A stretch of 64,000 nt of DNA from Jatrophihabitans_A lederbergiae (GTDB taxonomy: Bacteria; Actinomycetota; Actinomycetes; Mycobacteriales; Jatrophihabitantaceae): contig NZ_JAVREH010000005.1 in assembly GCF_031845305.1 (NCBI RefSeq), positions 124,001-188,000 of the forward strand. The letters run 5' to 3'. Below the pieces are notes generated by a model, which was given only the letters and a program-made list of their open reading frames with translations, did not search any database and was not told the origin of the DNA. This document shows, in pieces, positions 53,244 to 61,383 of this stretch. How positions within the stretch are numbered: the stretch's first letter is position 1; every line of letters starts with the position of its first letter. The position numbers were made by a program, and so were the translations under genes.

Positions 53244-53945
53244 ATGAGCGCCTCCGCCATGGGTCCGCTGGCAGCCGGGCCGTCGAATCCGGCCGTCCGG
53301 CGCGAACCCAGCGCCAACGCACAGCAAGACCCAGCCGCCGCCGACGATCCGGCCGTGCAGCAGGACGCCGGCAGCGAGACCGCGACGATGGAGGCGGAGC
53401 ACGCCCCGAGCTGGACGCTGGTGCAGGCGGCGCAGCAGGGCGACGGCGAGGCGTTCGCGACGCTGTACGACCGCTACGTCGACTCGGTCTTCCGGTTCAT
53501 CTACTACCGGGTCAACGATCGGGCACTCGCCGAGGACTTCACCTCCGAGACCTTCCTCAGGGCACTGCGGCGGATCTCGACGATCACCTACCAGGGACGC
53601 GACATCGGGGCCTGGTTCATGACCATCGCCAGGAACATCGTGTTCGACCACGTCAAGTCGGCCCGGTTCCGGCTGGAGCTGACGACCGGTGACGTGCTGG
53701 TGGGGAACGAGAGCGAGACGAGCCCCGAGGCGACCGTCCTGGCCCACCTCGGCAACGCCCGCTTGCTGCAGGCCGTGAACGACCTCGGGGACGAGCAGAA
53801 GGAATGCATCGTCCTGCGGTTCCTCAGCGGGCTCTCGGTGGCGGAGACCGCGTCGGCGATGGGCAAGAACGACGGCGCGATCAAAGCCCTGCAGCACCGG
53901 GCGGTGAAACGGCTGGCGGGCATCCTGGGCGATGAGCTCCAATGA
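53244..53945 (+). CDS. ECF sigma factor, BldN type
   Basis: A 233-residue RNA polymerase sigma factor with region 2 at ~58-125 (AFATLYDRYVDSVFRFIYYRV, DFTSETFLRALRRI) and region 4 at ~165-225 (LGDEQKECIVLRFLSGLSVAETASAMGKNDGAIKALQHRAVKRL). The ~57-residue N-terminal extension recalls Streptomyces BldN, which is made as a pro-sigma. GAGGTGAG just before ATG 53244 supports the start. The gene order with a membrane protein downstream matches bldN-rsbN-type loci, so that protein may be its anti-sigma factor. Confidence 0.9.
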   Translation: MSASAMGPLAAGPSNPAVRREPSANAQQDPAAADDPAVQQDAGSETATMEAEHAPSWTLVQAAQQGDGEAFATLYDRYVDSVFRFIYYRVNDRALAEDFTSETFLRALRRISTITYQGRDIGAWFMTIARNIVFDHVKSARFRLELTTGDVLVGNESETSPEATVLAHLGNARLLQAVNDLGDEQKECIVLRFLSGLSVAETASAMGKNDGAIKALQHRAVKRLAGILGDELQ

Positions 53946-54082
53946 GCGCGCAAGCTGCCGATGGATACCTCGTAACCCTGGCCGCGCGGGCGTCGTTGAA
54001 CGCAGCGAACCACGTCCGGGGCGCCAGTTCCTGCCGGTCGCCCAGCCCGGACTGCACTTCTGATGGCGGACGGAGGGTCTGA
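53942..54082 (+). CDS. Candidate 46-residue ORF bridging the sigma factor and DUF5667 genes
   Basis: A 46-codon frame starts in an ATGA overlap with the sigma stop and ends in a TGATG overlap with the DUF5667 ATG, filling the gap exactly. It begins MSAQAADGYLVT and holds two cysteines. Such double overlap is what a coupled gene would look like, but the frame is high-GC and may be open by chance. I recognise no family. Confidence 0.3.
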   Translation: MSAQAADGYLVTLAARASLNAANHVRGASSCRSPSPDCTSDGGRRV

Positions 54083-55683
54083 TGAGCGCCGGTAAGTTCG
54101 CTCCCAAACCCCTCGGCCGGCGCAGTGTCCGGGGTCCGTCCGGCGGTGACCCGGCCCGCGACTCCGTCGGGGTCGAGCACGACCTGACCTCGCGGCTCCG
54201 CCGACTTCCGGCAGCTGCCGCACCCGACCCCGAGTTCAAGGCCGACCTGCGCTCCCAGCTCGCGTCCATCACCGCCCGGGTCGTCGCGGAATCGGCCGCC
54301 GAGCCACCGTCCGGACGCGTGGAAACGCCTGCCGCCAGGCGGCGCCTGAGGGCGTTCGGGTTCCTCCGCCGGCCGATCCTGACCTTCGCCGTCGCATCGC
54401 TGGTGCTGGTGGTGCTGCTGGGGCTGACGGTGTGGATGTCGGGCGGGTCGCTGCCCGGGCAGTCGCTCTACCGGGTGAAGCGGGCCAGCGAGAACGTCCA
54501 GCTCTCGATGGTCAGCGGCGACGCGGCGAGGGGCCGGACGTATTTGTCCCTGGCCACGAAACGGATTCACGAGGCCACCGAACTGCTGGGCAAGCCTGAC
54601 GCCCTGGCGTTCCCCGAACCCGGCCGGCACGGTCGCTCGCCCTCCGGGGGACGGGCGACGGGCATTCTCGCGGCGGGCGGCGGGGTAAGCGCGCATACGG
54701 CCGCTCTGGTGGACGACACCCTCACCAACGCCGACAGCGACACCCGAAGCGGCATGCAACTGCTGGGGCGCGCGGCGGTGTCGCAAGTGTCCGCCGATCC
54801 GCTGGCCGGGCTGGTGGCATGGTCGCCGGCGCAGCGGGCAGGACTCGATGCGTTGTGGACCCGCGCCCCGGCCGGCGGCCTGCGGAACCGGGTGCAGACC
54901 TCCATGGACGTGCTGCAGCGGATCGATGTCCGGACGGCTGAGCTGACGGCGAAGCTGGGATGCCTCTGCCTGTCGCTGGCCGTCGCCGATGAACTGGGGC
55001 CGCTGCCGTGCGGTCCGTGCAGCCAGGTGAAGGTGCCTGACTCGACCGGTACGCCGACCGCCCCTAACCTCTCCGGGCTGCTGTCCGCGATTCCGCCAGG
55101 CAGCACCGCGGTTCCCGGTACGGGGTTACCCGCGCCGGCCTCCTCCGGCCAGGGTGGCAGCTCGGCGGACTCCACCGGTGCGAACGGCTCCGGTACGAAC
55201 AGCTCCGGTACGAACGGCTCCGGCGGAACACCGAGCTCGGGCGGCGGCGGTGGAACACCGAGCTCGGGCGGCGGCGCAAGCAGCTCGGGGCACCCAGGCG
55301 GCGCCGGCACCTCGGGTGGTAGCGGCAACTCAGGCGGCACCGGGAACTCGAGCGGCACCGGTGGCTCAGGGACTGGCGGCTCAGGGACTGGCGGCTCAGG
55401 GACTGGCGGCTCAGGGACTGGCGGCTCAGGGACTGGCGGCTCAGGCACCGGCGCCCCTGGCGGCATCGGCACCGTCAGCGCGCCGGTGTCCCTGCCGCCA
55501 CTGCCGACAGCACCGCCGACAGCACTGCCGCCCGGCCCGCCGCTCCCCTCGGTCAGCCTCGGAACCGGCGGCGCGGGCGGCTCGGCCCCCGGCGTGAGCA
55601 CCGGCATCGGTCCCAGTGGAGTCTCTGCCTCGGTGTCACCGCTGCCCGGAATCACAGTGCCGGGCGGCAAGGAACCGAACTGA
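54082..55683 (+). CDS. DUF5667 membrane protein, putative anti-sigma factor
   Basis: A 533-residue protein. Residues ~1-95 are cytoplasmic and contain DLTSRLRRLPAAAAPDPEF, residues ~98-118 form one membrane span, and a DUF5667 domain follows outside (LPGQSLYRVKRASENVQL, YLSLATKRIHEATEL). Cysteine pairs CLC and CGPC lie near 293-316. From ~330 the tail is Gly/Ser/Thr-rich with SGTGG repeats and a Pro-rich end. Position after a BldN-type sigma and the single-span layout suggest anti-sigma function; no direct proof is in the sequence. GGAGGG precedes the ATG. Confidence 0.85.
   Translation: MSAGKFAPKPLGRRSVRGPSGGDPARDSVGVEHDLTSRLRRLPAAAAPDPEFKADLRSQLASITARVVAESAAEPPSGRVETPAARRRLRAFGFLRRPILTFAVASLVLVVLLGLTVWMSGGSLPGQSLYRVKRASENVQLSMVSGDAARGRTYLSLATKRIHEATELLGKPDALAFPEPGRHGRSPSGGRATGILAAGGGVSAHTAALVDDTLTNADSDTRSGMQLLGRAAVSQVSADPLAGLVAWSPAQRAGLDALWTRAPAGGLRNRVQTSMDVLQRIDVRTAELTAKLGCLCLSLAVADELGPLPCGPCSQVKVPDSTGTPTAPNLSGLLSAIPPGSTAVPGTGLPAPASSGQGGSSADSTGANGSGTNSSGTNGSGGTPSSGGGGGTPSSGGGASSSGHPGGAGTSGGSGNSGGTGNSSGTGGSGTGGSGTGGSGTGGSGTGGSGTGGSGTGAPGGIGTVSAPVSLPPLPTAPPTALPPGPPLPSVSLGTGGAGGSAPGVSTGIGPSGVSASVSPLPGITVPGGKEPN
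55363..55452 (+). repeat. 15-bp tandem repeats in the DUF5667 tail
   Basis: Five perfect 15-bp units (55363-55437) and one variant (55438-55452) encode GSGTG repeats in the extracellular Gly/Ser/Thr-rich tail. Such in-frame repeats can change tail length by slippage. Confidence 0.92.
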
Positions 55684-55749
55684 CGCATCGGCTGACTACG
55701 CTCGGGCCGGCCGATCCGGTTTCCACGCCGAGCGCCGAAGGAGGCCCGA

Positions 55750-56610
55750 GTGCCCAGCCGTTCCGCGGGCGCAGCCGCGCGCGAGGTCGAGGACGCCCTG
55801 CGGGTTCCCGCCCGAGCCGAGGCCGCCGCCTTCTTCGACGTGGACAACACCATGGTCGTCGGGGCGTCGATCTTCCACTTCGCCAAGGGGCTGGCCGCCC
55901 GCAAGCACTTCTCGACCAAGGACCTGCGCAGGTTCGTGTGGCAGCAGGTCAAGTTCCGGGCCGGTGGCGAGGGCGCCGAGGACATCGCCCGCGCCCGGGA
56001 GTCGGCACTCGCGTTCGTGGCGGGCAAGCCGGTGGCCGAGATCGTCGCCATGTCGGAGGAGATCTACGACGAGGTCATCGCGGCCAAGGTCTATTCGGGC
56101 ACCAGGGCACTCGCCCAGCTCCACCTCGACGCCGGTGAGCGGGTCTGGCTGGTGACGGCCACGCCGGAGGACCTGGCCAAGATCATCGCGACCCGGCTGG
56201 GCGTGACCGGAGCCATCGGTACCCGGGCGGAGGAACGGGACGGCCTGTTCACCGGGCGGCTGATCGGGGAGCTGCTGCACGGCGAGGCGAAGGCCGCCGC
56301 GGTGCGCGACCTGGCCGTTCGGGAGTGCCTGGACCTGGCCCAGTGCGCGGCGTACTCCGACTCGATCAACGACCTTCCGATGCTGTCCCTGGTCGGGCGG
56401 CCGGTCGCGGTCAACCCGGACTCGGCGCTGCAGAACGAGGCGCGGCGGCGGGGATGGGAGATCCGCGACTTCCGAACCGGACGCAAGGCCGCCCGGATCG
56501 GCATTCCCACCGCGCTTGCGGTCAGCACGGCGGGTGGTGCGGTCGCCTCCGGCATCGCGATCCGCCGGCGGCAGGAACGGGCACGTCAGGCCGGACACCG
56601 CCGCCGCTAG
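55750..56610 (+). CDS. HAD-IB family phosphatase
   Basis: A 286-residue haloacid dehalogenase-type phosphatase. It carries FFDVDNTMV (nucleophile Asp and DxDxT), VTATPEDLA (motif II), a lysine in HGEAKAAAV and YSDSINDLPML (motif III), ending with a Lys/Arg tail. It starts at a GTG at 55750, preceded by GGAGG. Members near acyltransferases are suspected lysophosphatidate or glycerol-phosphate phosphatases; the sequence resembles the Mycobacterium SerB1 type. The substrate is undetermined. Confidence 0.88.
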   Translation: MPSRSAGAAAREVEDALRVPARAEAAAFFDVDNTMVVGASIFHFAKGLAARKHFSTKDLRRFVWQQVKFRAGGEGAEDIARARESALAFVAGKPVAEIVAMSEEIYDEVIAAKVYSGTRALAQLHLDAGERVWLVTATPEDLAKIIATRLGVTGAIGTRAEERDGLFTGRLIGELLHGEAKAAAVRDLAVRECLDLAQCAAYSDSINDLPMLSLVGRPVAVNPDSALQNEARRRGWEIRDFRTGRKAARIGIPTALAVSTAGGAVASGIAIRRRQERARQAGHRRR

Positions 56611-57518
56611 TGCCAGACCGAGCGACGCTGCATGAGCAGCCGGTAGAGGCTGCTCTGGATCTGCTCCCGTACCCGGTCGGTCAGTTCGAACACCAGCATC
56701 GGGTCCTCGGCGGATTCCGGGCCGTACCCTGCCGTCTCGATCGGCTCCCCGAACTCGATGTGCCACTTGCTGGGCAGCGGGATGAGGCCGAGCGGGCCGA
56801 GCCATGGAAACGTCGGGGTGAGCGGGAAGTACGGCAGCCCGAGCACCCGGGCGATCGTCTTGGCGTTGCCCAGCATCGGGTGGATCTCTTCGGAGCCGAC
56901 GATCGCGGTGGGAATGATCGGCGCCCCGGTACGCAGCGCCGCCGAGACGAACCCGCCGCGGCCGAAGCGCTGCAACTTGTACCGGTCCACGAACGGCTTG
57001 CCGATGCCCTTGAATCCCTCCGGCCACACCCCGACGAGCTCACCGGATCTCAGCAGCCGCTCGGCGTCCGGATTGCAGGCCAGCGTGCTGCCGGTCTTGC
57101 GAGCGAGCTGCCCGAGCACCGGGGTGGTGAACACCAGGTCAGCACCGAGCATCCGGAGGAAGCGGTGGTCGGGAGTCTCCTCGTGCACGGCCGTCGCCGT
57201 CATCACGCCGTCCAGCGCCCACAGGCCGCCGGCATGGTTGGCGACGATGAGCGCACCGGAGTCCGCCGGGAGGTGCTGGACTCCGGTCACCTCGGTGCGA
57301 AACCAGTTGCGGTAAAGCTGCCTGGCCGCCGGCAGCACTGTCGACTCGGTCAGCTCGGGATCGAAGCCGAACTCGTCCACGTCGTAGTCGCCGGTGATCC
57401 GCCGCCGCAGGAAGGCCAGGCCCGCGGCTGCCCGGCGTTCCCACTCAGACTCAACGCGGGCCGGCGGCTCGGCCGGCTGCTGATCCGGGTGTAGTGGGAT
57501 GATCCGTGCCTCAGCCAT
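56607..57518 (-). CDS. Lysophospholipid/1-acylglycerol-3-phosphate acyltransferase family protein
   Basis: A 303-residue PlsC-like acyltransferase with the catalytic IVANHAGGLWALD (NHxxxxxD), VWPEGFKGIGKP (motif III, PEG) and an amphipathic N-terminus. It acylates a glycerophosphate or related lipid at the membrane. ATG at 57518 has AGGTGG at 6 nt and overlaps the epimerase stop by 8 bp. Its TAG shares the palindrome CTAG with the convergent HAD phosphatase stop. Confidence 0.88.
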   Translation of the reverse strand: MAEARIIPLHPDQQPAEPPARVESEWERRAAAGLAFLRRRITGDYDVDEFGFDPELTESTVLPAARQLYRNWFRTEVTGVQHLPADSGALIVANHAGGLWALDGVMTATAVHEETPDHRFLRMLGADLVFTTPVLGQLARKTGSTLACNPDAERLLRSGELVGVWPEGFKGIGKPFVDRYKLQRFGRGGFVSAALRTGAPIIPTAIVGSEEIHPMLGNAKTIARVLGLPYFPLTPTFPWLGPLGLIPLPSKWHIEFGEPIETAGYGPESAEDPMLVFELTDRVREQIQSSLYRLLMQRRSVWH

Positions 57519-58608
57519 GCCGCGCCACCTGGCCCCGCGGAGCACGCAGCGGGCTCGATGGTATCGGTTCCAGCTCCGGTTCGGTTCCGAGCAGCCGCGC
57601 GACCCGTGCCTCGCCGGCCCGGACGAGCTGGGGTGCCAGCACCGGCTCCACCGGACGTCCGGTGAGGAACGACTCGAACGCCGAAGCCGTGGTGTAGGCA
57701 GGGGTGTAACCGAAGTCGGATTTCAGCTTGGTGTTGTCGACGACGCGGCCGAAGTTCAGAAATTGCATCTGCTCGGGTGAGAAGTCCACCATCCCGCTGC
57801 GGCGGACCGCCCGTCCGACGAAGGCGACCGCAGGTGCGGGCACCGGCAGCGCGATCCGGCCGGCCCGGCGGATGGCCTGGCTGAGCATGAGAACGCCGTC
57901 CCCGGCCACGTTGAACGTGCCGGGACGGCTGGATGTGCTGGCGAGCCGCAGGATCTCGATGGCGTCGCTCTCGTGCAGCAGCTGCAGCCGCGGGTCGAAG
58001 CCGAACGCGGTGGGCACGACGGGCAGCTGGAAGTACCGGGTCAGCGGGGTGTCGATGAACGGCCCGACGAAGTTGGCGAACCGGAGCAGGGTGACGTCGA
58101 TGTCGGGTCGGCGCCGCAGAAATCCTCGCACGTACCCCTCGACCTCGACGGCGTCCTTGGCGTAGCCGCTCCGTGGCAGTGACTTGGCCGCCATGTCCTC
58201 GCTGAAGATGGCCGGATCGCGCGGTGACGTGCCGTACACCGACGTGGTCGACTTCACCACCAGCCGCTGGACCGTCTCGGACTTCTGGCACGCCGCCAGC
58301 AGCTGCATCGTGCCGATGACGTTGAGCTCTTTCATCGGCGTCCGACCGCCGGCGCCGTGCGGGGTGGCCGTCACCGAGGCGTGCACCACGGTGTCGACGC
58401 GCGCTTGGCTGATGACCTTGGCGATCAACGGATTACGAATGTCGGCACGGACGAACTCGGTGCGGCCCAGCAGGTCCAGGTCGGCGCGGGACGGCGGTAC
58501 CGTGTCGACCCCGATGATGCGGTCGATGGTCGGATCGGCGCCCAACCGCCCGGAAAGCCGGCTTCCGAGGTAACGGCTCACACCGGTGACAAGAACGACT
58601 CGGGTCAC
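57511..58608 (-). CDS. NAD-dependent epimerase/dehydratase (extended SDR)
   Basis: A 365-residue Rossmann protein with VLVTGVSRYLGSRL (NAD-binding), VVHASVTAT, STTSVYGTSP and the SDR active site SGYAKDAVE (YxxxK). The C-terminal ~45 residues are a non-conserved Pro/Ala/Arg tail. It resembles the GalE-like proteins next to acyltransferases in Mycobacterium; the sugar or lipid substrate is unknown. GTG start at 58608 with GAGGTG 5 nt upstream. It is co-transcribed with the acyltransferase. Confidence 0.87.
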   Translation of the reverse strand: MTRVVLVTGVSRYLGSRLSGRLGADPTIDRIIGVDTVPPSRADLDLLGRTEFVRADIRNPLIAKVISQARVDTVVHASVTATPHGAGGRTPMKELNVIGTMQLLAACQKSETVQRLVVKSTTSVYGTSPRDPAIFSEDMAAKSLPRSGYAKDAVEVEGYVRGFLRRRPDIDVTLLRFANFVGPFIDTPLTRYFQLPVVPTAFGFDPRLQLLHESDAIEILRLASTSSRPGTFNVAGDGVLMLSQAIRRAGRIALPVPAPAVAFVGRAVRRSGMVDFSPEQMQFLNFGRVVDNTKLKSDFGYTPAYTTASAFESFLTGRPVEPVLAPQLVRAGEARVARLLGTEPELEPIPSSPLRAPRGQVARHG

Positions 58609-58733
58609 GCCAGCACCTCACCCCGCGTGGAACAGCACAACCACGACGTAAGCGGTCGCGCCTGCTTGAAATGCCGATAGTAGTTGTCGCGCGGTGGGTC
58701 CCGCGACGAACCGCAACCCCTCGATGGTCTTGA

Positions 58734-58757
58734 GCAGAAACAGAGGCAGAAACAGAG
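58734..58757. repeat. 12-bp tandem duplication upstream of the epimerase
   Basis: A 12-bp unit (GCAGAAACAGAG) is repeated exactly twice, immediately before the bTHX terminator hairpin. It supplies part of the pyrimidine-rich run on the minus strand. Confidence 0.8.
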
Positions 58758-58787
58758 CTGGCCCCCCACGACGTGGGAGGCCAGCTC
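58755..58787 (-). terminator. Hairpin after the bTHX-type gene
   Basis: GAGCTGGCC pairs with GGCCAGCTC (9 bp) and the inside CCCAC/GTGGG extends the stem. A T-rich stretch follows on the minus strand, 17 bp after the gene. Confidence 0.8.
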
Positions 58788-58803
58788 AAAAGAACGGGTG
58801 GTG

Positions 58804-58902
58804 TTACTTCTTGTTGCGGCGCTGCACGCGCGTCTTCTTCAGCAGCTTGCGGTGCTTCTTCTTCGCCATCCGCTTGCGGCGCTTCTTGATGACAGAACCC
58901 AT
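58804..58902 (-). CDS. bTHX/AURKAIP1-COX24-like ribosomal mini-protein
   Basis: A 32-residue very basic protein (MGSVIKKRRKRMAKKKHRKL then LLKKTRVQRRNKK) of the small 30S subunit-associated type, as annotated in Mycobacterium next to the excisionase-like gene. The ATG at 58902 has GAGG 7 nt upstream, and a strong terminator follows. Despite its tiny size the composition and flanking signals are convincing. Confidence 0.88.
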   Translation of the reverse strand: MGSVIKKRRKRMAKKKHRKLLKKTRVQRRNKK

Positions 58903-59128
58903 TGCACTACCTCACTAGCATGATCGACTCGCGTCACTGGACCTGCGAAGTCGCGTGACCTTGGCTGACTGGAAGAGCTGGCTTGCTTTGCAGAACCTGC
59001 GAAACGTGGCTGGCACCGCTGAACTCCGTGCCACTGGGAGGCAGCTTACCGTGCGGTGTCGGCCGCGGATGACACCACTGCTGAGCACCGCGAGCGCACC
59101 GGCCGCCCTGGGCAGCTGAGCGGCTTGA
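58903..59128. other. Intergenic region between bTHX and the HTH gene
   Basis: About 226 bp. On the minus strand near 58910-58930 it holds the ribosome site and probably the promoter of the bTHX gene. I see no other gene or tRNA-like fold. Confidence 0.35.
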
Positions 59129-59332
59129 TCAGCCGGCCTCGAAGAAGGCGCCCTTCAGATAATCCTGGACGGCCTGCTCGGGCACCCGGAACGACCGACC
59201 GACCCGAACAGCAGGCAACTCGCCCGCGTGCACCATGCGGTACACCGTCATCTTGGACACGCGCATTACCGCGGCGACCTCGGCCACCGTCAGAAAACGC
59301 ACCTCGCGCAGCCCCTCGGAGGAGATGCTCAT
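59129..59332 (-). CDS. Excisionase-type helix-turn-helix protein
   Basis: A 67-residue MerR-like winged-helix protein with FLTVAEVAAVMRVSKMTVYR and LPAVRVGRSFRVPEQAVQDYL. It matches the small excisionase-family regulator that precedes the bTHX gene in Mycobacterium. There is no integrase nearby, so it is a chromosomal regulator and not phage excisionase. Its targets are unknown. Confidence 0.9.
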   Translation of the reverse strand: MSISSEGLREVRFLTVAEVAAVMRVSKMTVYRMVHAGELPAVRVGRSFRVPEQAVQDYLKGAFFEAG

Positions 59333-59444
59333 GCTTCACCGGACCTTCGGCACGTGACAGTGAGCCGGCTTCCCGCCGGCAAGCTGACACGCACGTGCTC
59401 GCACGAGACTAGCGGTACCGCTGTGGCGGATGTGGCCGATGCGC

Positions 59445-60023
59445 TCACGAATCGGTGTCACAGCCGCAAAGCGCTACGCGCAACTGTTCGATTGCATCGT
59501 CCATGAGGGTGGGAAAGTCCTCCTGCTCCGACTGCCCGGCCCACCTGTCGAATGCGGTGGTGAACGCTGCGATGCCCGCGCGGGCGGTGAGGGTGGCGCT
59601 CACATCGTCGACGCCCCTGGTGCGCAGGGCGTCAGCGACCGCTGTCGTGAGTGCATCCATCTTGATGAGTTCGCGCTCGCGAAGTTCCAGAGAGGATGCG
59701 ATGAGCTGTTGTCGCTGGCGGACAGGCTCACCCCACTTGACCAAGGCGGCGCCGCCGATGGCGAGCGCCGTCGTCACAGCCTCGACAGGCCGCGCTGATT
59801 CCGGAGCGCGACGCACCTCGTCAACGACTGCGCGCTGAAAATCGACCGACCCGGTGAACAACACCTCGCGTTTGTCGGTGTAGTGGCGGAAGAACGACCG
59901 TTTCTTCAAGCCGGCGCGCTCGGCGATCTCGGCCACCGTGACGTCGTCGTACCCGCGTTCGCTGAACAGCTCCATGGCGGCTGCTCGCAGCCTGCCCTGC
60001 GCGTCCGGATCCCAACGTGACAT
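59445..60023 (-). CDS. TetR-family transcriptional regulator
   Basis: A 192-residue repressor with the N-terminal helix-turn-helix DVTVAEIAERAGLKKRSFFRHYTDKREVLF and a ligand-binding helical C-terminus. ATG at 60023 has TAGGAT 6 nt upstream. It is divergent from an SDR gene with two matching 13-bp palindromes between, so it very likely represses both. Confidence 0.93.
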   Translation of the reverse strand: MSRWDPDAQGRLRAAAMELFSERGYDDVTVAEIAERAGLKKRSFFRHYTDKREVLFTGSVDFQRAVVDEVRRAPESARPVEAVTTALAIGGAALVKWGEPVRQRQQLIASSLELRERELIKMDALTTAVADALRTRGVDDVSATLTARAGIAAFTTAFDRWAGQSEQEDFPTLMDDAIEQLRVALCGCDTDS

Positions 60024-60029
60024 GACCCC

Positions 60030-60035
60030 ATCCTA
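60030..60035 (-). promoter_or_regulatory. -10 element (TAGGAT) for the TetR gene
   Basis: TAGGAT ends 6 nt before the ATG at 60023, predicting a leaderless message, and lies 10 bp from the first operator. Confidence 0.5.
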
Positions 60036-60045
60036 GACGCGTAGC

Positions 60046-60058
60046 GACACTGAGTGTC
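60046..60058. promoter_or_regulatory. TetR operator 1 (GACACTGAGTGTC)
   Basis: A perfect 6-1-6 palindrome GACACT-G-AGTGTC in the divergent region, 23 bp from the TetR start codon. Confidence 0.75.
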
Positions 60059-60080
60059 ATCACGTGCTAGCTTCAATGAA

Positions 60081-60093
60081 GACACCTGGTGTC
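60081..60093. promoter_or_regulatory. TetR operator 2 (GACACCTGGTGTC)
   Basis: A perfect 6-1-6 palindrome GACACC-T-GGTGTC sharing the GACAC/GTGTC arms with operator 1. The centres are 35 bp apart. A TAGCTT hexamer at 60068-60073 may be the SDR -10 box between the two sites. Confidence 0.75.
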
Positions 60094-60141
60094 ATCGCTG
60101 GTGCACCGCACCGGGGCCCAGGTCCGACAGAGGTAGGGATC

Positions 60142-61107
60142 ATGCGTGTTTTCGTCACCGGTGCGACCGGTTTCATCGGTTCAGCAATCGTGAAAGAGCT
60201 CGTCGAACACGGCCACGACGTGATCGGTCTCGCCCGTTCCGATGCGTCCGCCAAGTCGCTCGTCGCGGCGGGGGCGACGCCCCACCTCGGTTCGGTGCAG
60301 GACCTCGACAGCCTTCGCGCCGGCGCGGCGAAGGCGGATGGCGCGATCCACACCGCGTTCTTCCACGAGTTCTCCCACGCCAGCCTCGGCACACGGATGC
60401 GCGTGATCCTCGGCGGCAACCCCCGCAACATCGTGCCCAGGTTCCTGGCCGCGACCTTGGCCGCCGACCGCAGCGCCATCGAAGCGATCGGCACCTCGCT
60501 GAAGGGTTCCGACCGCCCTCTCGTGGCGACGTTCGCCACCATGGCGCTGACACCGGGGCGCGTCGGAACAGAGGACGACGCAGTCGACTCCAACGCCGTC
60601 GGCGGCCCTCGGGGAGCCACCGAACGCACCATGCTCGAGCTGGCCTCGCGAGGTGTGCGGACCTCCGTCGTGCGCTTGCCGCCGGTCGTGCACGGCGACG
60701 GCGACCGCGGCGGGTTCATCCCCCAGATGATCAGCACCGCGCGCAAGAGCAACGTGTCCAACTACGGCGCCGACGGACGCAACCGGTGGGCCGCCGTGCA
60801 TCGCCTCGACGCGGCACACCTGTTCGTGCAGGCGTTGGAGAACGGCGAGGCAGGCTCGGTATACCACGGGGTCGCGGAAGAGGGCATCCCGGTGATCGAC
60901 ATCGCGACCGCGATCGGCCGGCGCCTGGACCTGCCCGTGACCGCCGCAACACCGAAGGAGATCAAGGACCGGTTCAGCTTTATCGCGCCCTTCATCGAAG
61001 TCGACAACCCCGTGACCAGCGCGTCGACCAGGACCCGACTGACCTGGGAACCCACCCACCGCCCACTGCTCGACGACCTCGCGCGCGGCACCTACTTCAC
61101 GAACTAG
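60142..61107 (+). CDS. SDR-family NAD(P)-dependent oxidoreductase/epimerase-like
   Basis: A 321-residue atypical SDR starting MRVFVTGATGFIGSAIVKEL at ATG 60142 after a GAGGTAGGG site. It has GLARSDASAKSL and GGPRGATERTMLEL, but no clear YxxxK, which fits the atypical subgroup. The C-terminal part (HRLDAAHLFVQALENG, HGVAEEGIPV) fits the epimerase-like class. The physiological substrate is unknown; control by the divergent TetR suggests it handles an inducing compound. Confidence 0.9.
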   Translation: MRVFVTGATGFIGSAIVKELVEHGHDVIGLARSDASAKSLVAAGATPHLGSVQDLDSLRAGAAKADGAIHTAFFHEFSHASLGTRMRVILGGNPRNIVPRFLAATLAADRSAIEAIGTSLKGSDRPLVATFATMALTPGRVGTEDDAVDSNAVGGPRGATERTMLELASRGVRTSVVRLPPVVHGDGDRGGFIPQMISTARKSNVSNYGADGRNRWAAVHRLDAAHLFVQALENGEAGSVYHGVAEEGIPVIDIATAIGRRLDLPVTAATPKEIKDRFSFIAPFIEVDNPVTSASTRTRLTWEPTHRPLLDDLARGTYFTN

Positions 61108-61173
61108 ACCCATGACCGCCGCCGAATCACGTCCGCAGGTGCGGGTCTCCGACGACCTTGAATGGAACCTCCC

Positions 61174-61383
61174 ATGCCGAGCATGCCCTGGACACCGCTC
61201 GCCGACGTAGCACCAGACCGGAAGTACGTCGTGATGGCGACGCGGTTTCTTCTCTCTCGCCACCGCCACATACCTGCACTCGTTCGGTCTACCGAACGCT
61301 TCCGCGCCGCTACCAGCGCGTGTCGCCCGCGAGAAGGCGTGGCGAAGGCGCCGGCGGACGCCGTCCTGCATGAGATGGCCTAG
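61174..61383 (+). pseudogene. Truncated monooxygenase-like (DUF3291-type) fragment
   Basis: The frame from ATG 61174 begins MPSMPWTPLADVAPDRKYVV followed by MATRFLLSRHRHIPAL, closely like the N-terminus of an actinobacterial ABM/DUF3291-type protein. After about 40 residues the similarity breaks and the frame runs into the proC 3' end as arginine-rich nonsense. It looks like a decayed or truncated gene left beside the TetR/SDR pair. Confidence 0.4.

Noticed and set aside
58930..59040. Possible structured RNA or tRNA upstream of the bTHX gene
   Set aside because: Only short imperfect inverted repeats; no cloverleaf, no T-loop consensus.
59129..59332. Phage excisionase as a sign of an integrated element
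   Set aside because: The small HTH protein is a conserved chromosomal gene next to the bTHX gene in actinobacteria; no integrase, attachment repeat or phage gene is present.
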